This document shows positions 1 through 7,121 of a DNA stretch of 64,000 nt, piece by piece. The stretch is from Deinococcus sp. Marseille-Q6407 (GTDB lineage Bacteria; Deinococcota; Deinococci; Deinococcales; Deinococcaceae). Position numbers and translations under genes: made by a program. The DNA is taken from NCBI RefSeq assembly GCF_946848805.1, contig NZ_CAMPFU010000002.1, positions 332,501 through 396,500 of the forward strand. Reading direction: 5' to 3'. Position 1 is the first letter of the stretch. Each line of letters begins with the position of its first letter. Below the pieces are notes generated by a model, which saw only the letters and a list, made by a program, of their open reading frames with translations, was not told where the DNA came from and ran no database searches.

Positions 1-153
1 CAGGCCCGCCGCGCCGCGCTGGAGCGGCCCGAGTATTTTCGCCTCTGCCCCCGCTGCGGCCGGCGCATTCCACGCGGGGCGCTGCACGATGAAAGGCAGT
101 GCCAGGGCCACGCCGCGCCGGAGCCGCAGACAACCCCGGACACCGCACCGTAA
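1..153 (+). CDS. C-terminal end of an unidentified protein with a CxxC motif (partial)
   Basis: Frame 1 is open from the window edge to a TAA at 151-153 and gives about 50 residues; the start lies outside the window. The visible part reads LCPRCGRRI, then a downstream Cys and His (QCQGH), which together could form a small zinc site, followed by a Pro/Thr-rich tail. The family cannot be recognised from this fragment. It runs in the same direction as hrpB but is separated from it by a short interspersed repeat, so co-transcription is uncertain. Confidence 0.55.
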   Translation, partial: QARRAALERPEYFRLCPRCGRRIPRGALHDERQCQGHAAPEPQTTPDTAP

Positions 154-169
154 CAGGCCGCCCGGCTGT

Positions 170-343
170 TCTAGAGCATTTGACAAAAAGCTGGCACCGC
201 TTTTTGACGAGCGAACTGGTACAGCTCGCAGAGAGCGAGTGCAAAACAAAGAGCAAGACGGACTTGCAAAGCTGCGGAGCAGAAAATGGAGCGAGCGGCG
301 GTGCTGTTCCGACGCACGCGTCATTCGGAGAACTGCTCTAGGA
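170..343. repeat. Short interspersed repeat (SRS/MITE-like) with terminal inverted repeats
   Basis: The left end reads CTAGAGCATTT (from 171). The right end reads AACTGCTCTAG (331-341), whose reverse complement is CTAGAGCAGTT, so the ends form an imperfect inverted repeat of about 11 bp. Inside are small perfect hairpins, including AAAAAGC/GCTTTTT around 185-205 and GCAAG/CTTGC around 260-275. No gene is apparent within it. Size and structure fit the small repeat sequences known in Deinococcus. Its right end forms the TAGGAT hexamer 7 nt before the hrpB GTG. Confidence 0.6.
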
Positions 344-344
344 T
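339..344 (+). promoter_or_regulatory. -10 hexamer of a putative leaderless promoter for hrpB
   Basis: TAGGAT, 7 nt before GTG 352. It lies at the right end of the short repeat and overlaps the alternative ATG at 343. Confidence 0.4.
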
Positions 345-351
345 GTCCTGC

Positions 352-2844
352 GTGACTGACGCTGTCCCTTCCGCCTCGCTGCCGGCTCTGGCGGCCCTGC
401 CTGAGCTGCGCGCCGCGCTGGCGGCCCATCCCCTGGTGCTGTTGCAGGCGCCTCCCGGCGCGGGCAAATCCACTGGCCTGCCGCTGCAGCTGTTGGATGA
501 ACCCTGGCTGGCGGGACAGCAAGTGCTGCTGCTGCAACCGCGCCGGGTGGCGGTGCGCGGGGTGGCGGCGCGGCTGGCAGCCTCGCTGGGCGAAGCGGTC
601 GGGGGGACGGTGGGCAGCCGGGTACGGTTCGAGTCGCACGTTTCGCCGCGTACCCGGCTGGAAGTGATCACCGAGGGCATCCTGACCCGCCGCCTTCAGC
701 GGGACCCGGAACTCAGCGGGGTAGGCCTGGTCATTCTGGACGAGTTCCACGAGCGCAGTCTGAACGCTGACCTGGCCCTGGCCCTGCTGCGCGAGGTGCA
801 AGGTGCGCTGCGCGATGACCTGCGGGTGCTGCTGATGTCGGCCACCCTGGACGAGTCCTTGCCTACCCGGCTGGACGCGCCATTGGTCCGTTCGGAAGGC
901 CGGGCTTATCCGGTGGAGCTGCGTTACGCTGCGCAGGAACTGCTGCCCGGCGGCAACACTGGGCCGGCCGTGGCTGCCGCCGTGCGCCGCGCCCTGGCCG
1001 AGGAAAGCGGCGATGTGCTGGCGTTCCTGCCGGGCGTGGGCGAGATCCGGGCAGCTCAAGCGGCCCTCAGCGGGGCGCCCGCGCTGGTGCTGCCGCTCTA
1101 CGGCGAGCTGTCCCCGGCCGAGCAGAGCCGCGCTGTCTTGCCGGACCCACAGGGCCAGCGGCGGGTGATTCTGGCCACTTCTATTGCAGAAACGTCGCTC
1201 ACCATTGAAGGGGTGCGGGCCGTGGTGGACAGCGGCCAGCGCCGTTTCCAGGCGTATGACCCGGCGACCGGGCTCAGCGGCCTGCGCACCGGCCGGGTCA
1301 CCCGCGCCGAAGCCGAGCAGCGGGCCGGCCGGGCCGGGCGCACCGGCCCCGGCGTGGCTTACCGGCTGTGGCCCGAGCGCACCCAGGCGCTGCTGGCCGC
1401 GGACCGCCCCCCCGAAATCCTGGCGGCCGACCTGGCCCCGCTGCGGCTGGAGCTGGCCGCCTGGGGCGTGACGGCCCGGACCGGGCTGGAGTGGTTGGAT
1501 ACGCCGCCGGCCCCGGCCTGGGAGGCAGCCGGCGAACTGCTGCGCGGCCTGGGCGCGCTGGACGCTGACGGCCGCCTCACCCCGGCGGGGCAGACCCTGC
1601 TGCGCTTTCCCACCCATCCCCGGCTGGCGCACCTGCTGGCCGCCGCGCGCGACCCCGCCCTGGCCGCTGACGTGGCCGCGCTGCTGGAAGAACGCGGTCC
1701 CCGGCTGGACGGCGCCGACCTGACCGACCGGGTCCAGGCCCTGCGCCGCGCCCGCGCCGCTGGCCGGCTGGACGCCTGGGCCGGCGCCGAGCGGCTCTCG
1801 CGGCAGTGGCGCCGGCTGCTGAACACCTCGGCTGATGATCGCCCGGCCGACCCCTATGCGGTGGGCGGGCTGCTGGCGCTGGCGTATCCCGAGCGAGTGG
1901 CGCTGGCCCGGCCGGAAGGCGGGGGCCGCTTCCTGCTGGCCGGCGGGCAGGGCGCCGAGCTGCCGCCGGGTGACGCTCTGGGCGGAGAGGCGGCGCTGGC
2001 GGTGGCCCATCTGGACGGCGTGGCCGAGAACCGCCGTGGCCCCGAAGGCCGCATTTTTCTGGCCGCGCCGCTGCACCGCGTGGACCTGGCCGTAGGCGCC
2101 GAGTGGCTGCCCCGCACCGAGTGGGACCCCCGCACCGGCCGGCTGCTGGCGCAGGAGGAACTGCGCCGCGGCGCGCTGGTGCTGGACACCCGGCCACTGG
2201 CTGTCAGCGACCCGGCCGCTGAAGCGGAGGCAGTGGCGGCCGCCGTCAGCCGCGAGGGATTGCATTTGCTCAGGTTTTCCCCGGCCGCCCAGGCCCTGCG
2301 CAGCCGGGTGGGATCGCTGCGGGCCTGGCATCCGGGAGCCGGCTGGCCTGACCTTTCCGACGCGGTGCTGCTGGCGGGCCGGGCCGCCTGGCTGGCCCCT
2401 TTCCTGGGCGGCATCCGCAGCCGCGAGGCGATGGGCCGCCTGGACCTGCTGCCGGCTTTGCAGGCACAGCTGCCCTGGCCACTGGCGGCGCAGCTGGACG
2501 AACTGGCGCCCACCCATCTCACGGTGCCCAGCGGCAACCGCGTGCGGCTGGAGTATGCCCCGGACGGCAGCCCACCGGTGCTGGCCGTCAAGTTGCAGGA
2601 ACTGTTCGGCCTCAACGACACACCGACGGTCAACGGCGGCCGGACCCCGGTGCTGCTACACCTGCTGTCGCCGGCCCGCCGCCCGGTGCAGGTGACTCAG
2701 GACCTGCGTTCGTTCTGGCAGCACGGCTACTTCGAGGTGCGCCGGGACCTGCGCGGCCGTTACCCCAAGCACCCCTGGCCCGACGACCCGGCCAGCCACG
2801 CGCCCACCGCCAAGACCAAACGGGCCCTGGAACGGAAAGGGTAG
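352..2844 (+). CDS. hrpB: ATP-dependent helicase HrpB (DExH-box)
   Basis: HrpB-type DExH helicase of about 830 residues, normal for the family; in other bacteria it is an RNA helicase whose role is poorly defined. Walker A is PPGAGKST near residues 34-41. Motif II is DEFH, as is typical of HrpB (LDEFHERSL). Motif III SAT, motif V (ATSIAETSLTIEGV) and motif VI (QRAGRAGRTGPG) follow. The C-terminal HrpB signature RYPKHPWPDDP is present. I prefer GTG 352 because TAGGAT ends 7 nt before it, the spacing seen at other starts here. ATG 343 is in frame, with GGAG upstream, and remains possible. Confidence 0.93.
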   Translation: MTDAVPSASLPALAALPELRAALAAHPLVLLQAPPGAGKSTGLPLQLLDEPWLAGQQVLLLQPRRVAVRGVAARLAASLGEAVGGTVGSRVRFESHVSPRTRLEVITEGILTRRLQRDPELSGVGLVILDEFHERSLNADLALALLREVQGALRDDLRVLLMSATLDESLPTRLDAPLVRSEGRAYPVELRYAAQELLPGGNTGPAVAAAVRRALAEESGDVLAFLPGVGEIRAAQAALSGAPALVLPLYGELSPAEQSRAVLPDPQGQRRVILATSIAETSLTIEGVRAVVDSGQRRFQAYDPATGLSGLRTGRVTRAEAEQRAGRAGRTGPGVAYRLWPERTQALLAADRPPEILAADLAPLRLELAAWGVTARTGLEWLDTPPAPAWEAAGELLRGLGALDADGRLTPAGQTLLRFPTHPRLAHLLAAARDPALAADVAALLEERGPRLDGADLTDRVQALRRARAAGRLDAWAGAERLSRQWRRLLNTSADDRPADPYAVGGLLALAYPERVALARPEGGGRFLLAGGQGAELPPGDALGGEAALAVAHLDGVAENRRGPEGRIFLAAPLHRVDLAVGAEWLPRTEWDPRTGRLLAQEELRRGALVLDTRPLAVSDPAAEAEAVAAAVSREGLHLLRFSPAAQALRSRVGSLRAWHPGAGWPDLSDAVLLAGRAAWLAPFLGGIRSREAMGRLDLLPALQAQLPWPLAAQLDELAPTHLTVPSGNRVRLEYAPDGSPPVLAVKLQELFGLNDTPTVNGGRTPVLLHLLSPARRPVQVTQDLRSFWQHGYFEVRRDLRGRYPKHPWPDDPASHAPTAKTKRALERKG

Positions 2845-2877
2845 GGAACGAAAAGGAAAGGGTAGCCGGCGGAAAAG

Positions 2878-3577
2878 CTAAGCTTTGCGCGCCAAGAACA
2901 GAATCCGTTTGAAAGCGTAAAAGATCCGTTCACTCGGAAAAGCCTGCTGGAGCCGTGCCAGATAGGCTGCTTCGAACCGCGCCGCGTCCTCTGCAGACAG
3001 GCGCGACAGGTAAGGGACCAGGGCGGTGCCGCGTACCCAGTCCAGCAGCCCCGCTGCCCCATTCAAAATCACCGGATAGATGCGGGCCTGAACAGTCATG
3101 TCCGCTGCTCCGAGACCGTCCAGCACTTCGGCGTAGGCTTCGGGAGTCAGCACTGGCGAAGCACCGTAGGCTGTCCCGAAGCGGGTGTAACCGCCCAGCT
3201 CGGCACTGAATTCGTCTGCCGTTTCCGAAAGCAGGCGGTGGCTGGCGTGGTCGTGGTTGGCCGGGACCTGCACCGCCAGCACGCCACCGGGGTTCAGGTG
3301 GGCCCACAGCCCGGCCAGCAGCGCGGGGTGATCCGCGACTCACTGCAGAGCCGCGTTGGAGTACAGCAGGTCGTACTCTCCCTGCAGACCCTGAATGGCG
3401 CCCTGCTCGAACCTGAGATTAGGGGCGCTGGGCCAGGCTCAGGGGCTGCTCTCCCGTACCGCAGCCCAGGTCGGCCACTTGCCGGTAGGCGAGCTCTGGG
3501 AGAAGAGCCTGCAGGTCGTGGGCCGGCTGCTCGCGGGCCGCGCGGAACTTGTGGTACTGCTGCGGGTTCCAGGTCAT
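2878..3577 (-). pseudogene. tam: Decayed trans-aconitate 2-methyltransferase (tam)
   Basis: The N-terminal part from ATG 3577 (MTWNPQQYHKF, then the SAM-binding ADLGCGTGEQ) matches Tam, which methylates trans-aconitate. After LSLAQR the frame shifts and about 20-30 residues expected after motif I are missing. The next recognisable segment is NLRFEQGAIQG, one frame over. A second lesion turns the conserved Trp of the LQW motif into TGA (LQ*VADHP). The C-terminal part then runs intact to TAG at 2878 (VLAVQVPANHDHASH). With a deletion, a frameshift and a stop, the gene cannot make a full enzyme. It is probably a recent loss, because the rest is still well conserved. Confidence 0.8.
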
Positions 3578-3583
3578 GCCGCC

Positions 3584-3589
3584 AGGATA
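3584..3589 (-). promoter_or_regulatory. -10 hexamer of the decayed tam gene
   Basis: TATCCT on the minus strand, 6 nt before the tam ATG: a relic of a leaderless promoter. Confidence 0.4.
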
Positions 3590-3615
3590 GGGAAGGGAAA
3601 CAGGCCGGTGTACAT

Positions 3616-3642
3616 ACTGGAGTAGTAACAACCTACTCCAGT
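3616..3642. terminator. Perfect 10-bp hairpin after the EamA transporter gene
   Basis: ACTGGAGTAG and CTACTCCAGT flank a 7-nt loop, directly after the transporter stop codon. On the plus strand it is followed by CTATTTTT. On the minus strand, the direction of both neighbouring genes, there is no U-run, so it may be a weak terminator or an operator. Confidence 0.45.
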
Positions 3643-4614
3643 CTATTTTTCTGCGGCTTTCCACGCCTCACGCTTCTCGCGCAGGCTTTGGCGCCAGCGG
3701 CGGTGGCGCTTCCAGCGCAGGGTATTGGCACTTTCGCTGGGGTCGGGGCGGTTCTGGTTGGTCAGGGTCATGCCAGCGCTGGCAGTCATCACAAACAGCA
3801 GCGCCAGCAACTGCGTCAGCGTCAGCTGCTCATCCAGCAGCAGCAGGCCCGCCATGGCGGCGATGGCCGGCTCCAGGCTGCTCAGCACGCCAAAGACCTT
3901 GGCCGGAATAAACTTCATGGCCTGCATTTCCAGGCTGTAGGGAATGGCGCTGCTCAGCAGGGCTACCCCCAGGCCGGCCAGCAGCACGCCCGGCCTGAAC
4001 AGCGCCGTGCCGCCCCCCACCAGCGCAAAAGGCAGGGTCACGGCAGCGGCCACCCACATGCCGGCCGTCACGCTGAGGGTGCCCGACAGCTCGCGGCTGA
4101 CCCGGCCCCCGAACACGATATACAGCGCCCAGAAAAACCCGGCCAGCAGCGCAAAAGCCATGCCCAGCGGGTCCAGGCCCTGCATCCCGCCGCTGCCCAG
4201 CTGATCCAGGGGCGCCATCAGGGCGATACCGGAAGCGGCCAGCAGCACCCACAGAAAGTCGGCCGGCCGCCGCGAAAGCAGCAGCGAGAGCGTCAGCGGC
4301 CCGGTAAATTCAATGGTCACCGCCACGCCCAGCGGCAGCCGGGAGAGCGCCGCGTAGAACACCAAGTTCATCAGGCCCAGTGCCAGGCCGTAAGGCACAA
4401 TCAGACGCCACTGCGGCCCCGTGATGCGGCGAAAATCGGGCCGGAACAGCAGCGTGAGCAGCGCGGCAGCCAGCACCACCCGCAGTCCGGCCGTGCCCAG
4501 TGGCCCCGCCTGCGGAAACAGCCCCTTGGCAATCGCCGCGCCCCCCTGAATGGTCAGCATGCCGGCCAGCAGCATCAAGATAGGCGGAAAGCGGGGCGGG
4601 GTCGCAGGCGTCAT
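3643..4614 (-). CDS. EamA-family (RhtA-like) inner-membrane exporter
   Basis: 323-residue integral membrane protein made of two EamA/DMT repeats with about ten hydrophobic helices. RhtA-like segments (GGAAIAKGLFP, FTGPLTLSLL, SLEPAIAAMAGLL) suggest an exporter of amino acids such as threonine or homoserine, but the substrate cannot be read from the sequence. The end is basic (LRWKRHRRWRQ), as expected for a cytoplasmic tail. ATG 4614 was chosen because TAGCAT lies 7 nt upstream and the longer open frame has no family similarity. A perfect hairpin follows the stop. Confidence 0.85.
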   Translation of the reverse strand: MTPATPPRFPPILMLLAGMLTIQGGAAIAKGLFPQAGPLGTAGLRVVLAAALLTLLFRPDFRRITGPQWRLIVPYGLALGLMNLVFYAALSRLPLGVAVTIEFTGPLTLSLLLSRRPADFLWVLLAASGIALMAPLDQLGSGGMQGLDPLGMAFALLAGFFWALYIVFGGRVSRELSGTLSVTAGMWVAAAVTLPFALVGGGTALFRPGVLLAGLGVALLSSAIPYSLEMQAMKFIPAKVFGVLSSLEPAIAAMAGLLLLDEQLTLTQLLALLFVMTASAGMTLTNQNRPDPSESANTLRWKRHRRWRQSLREKREAWKAAEK

Positions 4615-4621
4615 AACCGCG

Positions 4622-4627
4622 ATGCTA
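4622..4627 (-). promoter_or_regulatory. -10 hexamer, leaderless promoter of the EamA gene
   Basis: TAGCAT on the minus strand, 7 nt before ATG 4614. Confidence 0.5.
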
Positions 4628-4693
4628 AAGCATTTGCCGCTCGCTTCTCTCTGTCTGCTGGCTGCCTTCTCTTCGGCAGCGGGCCGTGCTTGG

Positions 4694-4701
4694 TATAAGA
4701 T
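4694..4701 (+). promoter_or_regulatory. -10 region of lepB
   Basis: TATAAGAT, about 25 nt before the lepB ATG. The short leader carries an AAGAGG ribosome-binding site. The promoter is divergent from that of the EamA gene. Confidence 0.5.
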
Positions 4702-4725
4702 GCGGAGCAGTGAAAGAGGCCATGC

Positions 4726-5640
4726 ATGACTGATTCTCAGGGGCCGCCCCCCCAGTCCCCAATATCCCAGTCCCAACCACAATCATCCCAGCCACAGCCG
4801 CCCCAGCAGTTTCCTGACAGCGTCACTGGCGAGCGTCATCTCCAGAGCGCGTCTGCTGCACCGGCAACCCGCCGCAGCGGCATGGGACAGTTCTGGAAAG
4901 ACTGGCTTGAACCCATCGTCTTCGCGCTGCTGATCACCCAGTTCATCGTCACTATGGTGATGGTGGACGGGGTCAGCATGATGCCCAACCTGCGCAACCA
5001 CGAGCGGGTGATCGTGCCCAAGTACGAAAGCTGGCTGCACCGCGCCGGCATCGGCGAGTTTCACCGCGGTGACATCGTGGTCTTCAAGCCGCCACGGGCC
5101 GCTGCGGCAGTGGTGCCTACCCTGAACCGTGACTTTTATGGCCTGTGGAACTACCGCCCCTATCTGGTCAAACGCGTGATCGGCGTGGGCGGTGACCACA
5201 TCCGCATTCAGGGCGGCGACGTGTGGATTAACGACAAGCCGCTGGACGCCCGTTTTACCACCGCCTACTGGCAGGAGCAGGGCTGCTGGGACCGGGAAAG
5301 CTCTATCGCTAATCAGGCCACTTCGTCGCAGCAGGGCATCATGCCCGATCAGCTGGAGCTGACGGTGCCTCAGGGCCAATATTTTGTGATGGGTGACAAC
5401 CGCTCGGCCAACGGCTCGGAAGACTCGCGGGCCTTTGGCACGGTGCCGCTCAACGATATCGCCGGGCGCGCCGCTTTCGTGGTCTGGCCGCTGCAGCGTC
5501 CGGCCAAGTTGAACTATGACTGCGCCAACAACCGCGCCGGCGAGGCCAGCCCCGAGAAGGACTCGGCGCTGCGGACCCTGCCGCCGCCGCCCGCTTTCGG
5601 CGAACTCAGCCGCCAGCTGGGCGAGCCGGCCAAGAAGTAG
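4726..5640 (+). CDS. lepB: Signal peptidase I
   Basis: Type I signal peptidase (S26), which removes signal peptides from exported proteins at the membrane. 304 residues. A 50-residue Gln/Pro/Ser-rich cytoplasmic N-terminus precedes one membrane helix (about 61-80, EPIVFALLITQFIVTMVMV). The catalytic Ser is S84 (DGVSMMP) and the general-base Lys is K149 (YLVKRVIG). The late motif GDNRSANGSEDSR is at 223-235. An insertion between the two catalytic boxes (about 120-145) makes it longer than minimal homologues. A strong terminator follows, so it is probably monocistronic. Confidence 0.95.
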   Translation: MTDSQGPPPQSPISQSQPQSSQPQPPQQFPDSVTGERHLQSASAAPATRRSGMGQFWKDWLEPIVFALLITQFIVTMVMVDGVSMMPNLRNHERVIVPKYESWLHRAGIGEFHRGDIVVFKPPRAAAAVVPTLNRDFYGLWNYRPYLVKRVIGVGGDHIRIQGGDVWINDKPLDARFTTAYWQEQGCWDRESSIANQATSSQQGIMPDQLELTVPQGQYFVMGDNRSANGSEDSRAFGTVPLNDIAGRAAFVVWPLQRPAKLNYDCANNRAGEASPEKDSALRTLPPPPAFGELSRQLGEPAKK

Positions 5641-5680
5641 GTCGGGGCAGCCAAGGCTCCGGCTCTCCTGGCAAATGTCA

Positions 5681-5709
5681 GCCCCCGCTTCAAGGCGGGG
5701 GCGTGTTAT
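5681..5709 (+). terminator. Rho-independent terminator of lepB
   Basis: 8-bp stem GCCCCCGC/GCGGGGGC with a 6-nt loop, followed by GTGTTATT. Confidence 0.75.
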
Positions 5710-5748
5710 TGCGGGGGCCGAGTCAGCTGCCTCTCTGGGGCAGAGGGG

Positions 5749-6048
5749 TTATTCCAGCGGAGTAATCTCTGTCCATTCCTCGGTCACCTGATAATTGCCG
5801 GTGGCCACAAAGTCAGCGGCCAGCCGCAGGGTTTCTTCCACCCAGGCGTAATCGTTGCTGACCGTCACCACGGCGATCACCTCCCAGTCGTGGGCGTCCA
5901 GACCGTCCAGCCGGGCCGCCGTGACCGGAAAGCGCACTTTCAGTTTCTCCACCACCGGCTTGACCAGCGAGCGTTTTTCCTTGAGCGACCGGACCCAGGG
6001 CATCTCCAGCCGCAGGGTCAGGGTGCCCACGTATCCCAGGACACTCAC
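5749..6048 (-). CDS. DUF503 family protein (YlxP-like)
   Basis: 99-residue protein of the DUF503/YlxP family, recognised by the start [14 protein letters not shown] and the invariant [17 protein letters not shown] stretch. These are small ferredoxin-like-fold proteins of unknown role, often near nusA/rbfA in other genomes. Here the gene sits 4 nt behind a small HMA-like gene and reads from GTG 6048, so the two are probably translated from one mRNA. Its 3' end converges on lepB. Confidence 0.85.
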   Translation of the reverse strand: MSVLGYVGTLTLRLEMPWVRSLKEKRSLVKPVVEKLKVRFPVTAARLDGLDAHDWEVIAVVTVSNDYAWVEETLRLAADFVATGNYQVTEEWTEITPLE

Positions 6049-6052
6049 AGGC

Positions 6053-6265
6053 TTACAGCATGCCGGCCAGGAAGCCCTGCGAGCGCACCTGCCGCACCAG
6101 ATCCATCACGGTGTAGAGGCTGGGGTCGTAATGCACTTCAATCTGACCGGTGTCGGGAGCGGCTTTGCTGATACCGGGCAGCGACAGCAGGTGCGCGGCG
6201 ACGCGTTCTCCGGCTTCGCGGTCCATACCGCGCACGCCCAGTAGGACTCGGGTGGGGTTCGTCAT
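6053..6265 (-). CDS. Small heavy-metal-associated (HMA)-like domain protein without the metal cysteines
   Basis: 70 residues from ATG 6265. The pattern [26 protein letters not shown], then [24 protein letters not shown], follows the beta-alpha-beta-beta-alpha-beta layout of HMA/CopZ domains. The CxxC that binds copper is absent (GVRGMDR at that place), so metal chaperone activity is unlikely. It is probably co-transcribed with the DUF503 gene 4 nt downstream. TATACT, 6 nt before the ATG, indicates a leaderless transcript. Confidence 0.65.
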   Translation of the reverse strand: MTNPTRVLLGVRGMDREAGERVAAHLLSLPGISKAAPDTGQIEVHYDPSLYTVMDLVRQVRSQGFLAGML

Positions 6266-6271
6266 GGCTGC

Positions 6272-6277
6272 AGTATA
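6272..6277 (-). promoter_or_regulatory. -10 hexamer, leaderless promoter of the HMA-like/DUF503 operon
   Basis: TATACT on the minus strand, 6 nt before ATG 6265; close to a consensus -10. Confidence 0.6.
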
Positions 6278-6350
6278 AGAGGTGGGGTCTGGCGGGAGTC
6301 TGTCATTTCGCTGCTGCCTGCCCGGGGGCAGGGCCGCACAGCCGAGCGAT

Positions 6351-6860
6351 TCAGCCGGGCAGCGCCGTTTCCTCGCGGCTGCCCAGGTAACGCACCCCGT
6401 AGTCGCCCAGCCGCCGCACGTCGCCGAGGTCGTCTGCCAGGTCCCAGCTGCGGTGAGGGATGAAATGCACCTCATAAACGGCGGTGTCGTAGGCGCTCTT
6501 GAACAGGGCGCGCAGCAGGCCGTGGTAAATCTCGCGGCGCATCTCGCCGGGCAGGGCCGGGTCGGTCAGCAGGGTGCGGACCAGCACGATGGGCTTGTCA
6601 CCCTGCCAGACACTCTGGGCCAGCACCATGCCGGCCAGCTGGCCTTCACGCAGCGCGGCGAAGGAGTGCCCGGTGCGGTCGTAGAACTTCAGGGCGCCCA
6701 GGCTGGTGCTGAGCCGGCCTTCGCGTTCGCGGTCGGACCGAGCATCGAAGCCGGGGTCCAGTTCGCGCTGCGCGGCCAGGTCCAGGGCCGCCAGGGCGTC
6801 GTAATCTTCGGGAAGCAGCAGCCGGTAGGCGGCCACGGGAGCAGGAGCAGTATCGGACAT
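6351..6860 (-). CDS. GNAT-like protein (probably DUF1999)
   Basis: 169 residues from ATG 6860. The layout resembles a GNAT acetyltransferase fold: an N-terminal [20 protein letters not shown] segment, a central strand [20 protein letters not shown], then a helix [20 protein letters not shown]. The closest family I can name is DUF1999, described from Thermus and Deinococcus; that assignment is from memory of the pattern. The classical acetyl-CoA loop Q/RxxGxG/A is not evident, so catalysis is unproven. TACTCT lies 6 nt upstream of the ATG. Confidence 0.6.
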   Translation of the reverse strand: MSDTAPAPVAAYRLLLPEDYDALAALDLAAQRELDPGFDARSDREREGRLSTSLGALKFYDRTGHSFAALREGQLAGMVLAQSVWQGDKPIVLVRTLLTDPALPGEMRREIYHGLLRALFKSAYDTAVYEVHFIPHRSWDLADDLGDVRRLGDYGVRYLGSREETALPG

Positions 6861-6866
6861 CCCACG

Positions 6867-6872
6867 AGAGTA
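6867..6872 (-). promoter_or_regulatory. -10 hexamer, leaderless promoter of the GNAT-like gene
   Basis: TACTCT on the minus strand, 6 nt before ATG 6860. Confidence 0.45.
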
Positions 6873-6960
6873 GACCATTCGGGCCGGCCGCGCAGCCGCC
6901 TGCTGGGGCGGGGGACAGCTGCCTCTGGGCAGCACCGGGCCAGCACGTTAAACTGACGAT

Positions 6961-6988
6961 TTGTCAAATCTGGGATTGTGATTATACT
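6961..6988 (+). promoter_or_regulatory. Sigma-A-type promoter of the acyl-CoA ligase gene
   Basis: TTGTCA (6961-6966), 16-nt spacer, TATACT (6983-6988). A perfect inverted repeat GATTTG-T-CAAATC (6958-6970) covers the -35 and could be a repressor site. The leader to ATG 7122 is about 125 nt. Confidence 0.7.
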
Positions 6989-7121
6989 GAGTTCAAAGAG
7001 AACTTTAGACAGCCGTGCTCAGGCGGGTAGCAGCCCCTAGCGCTGCCGGCGTAGCACTGGAAATGCTGTGCGGGACTGTGGTTTTTCTGCAGGCCGGTAT
7101 TTCCCGAAAGGAAAAGATTTC

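Noticed and set aside
3238..4698. Open frame of about 486 codons on the plus strand across tam and the EamA gene
   Set aside because: Gln/Arg/His-rich and runs through two minus-strand genes and a hairpin; no family match.
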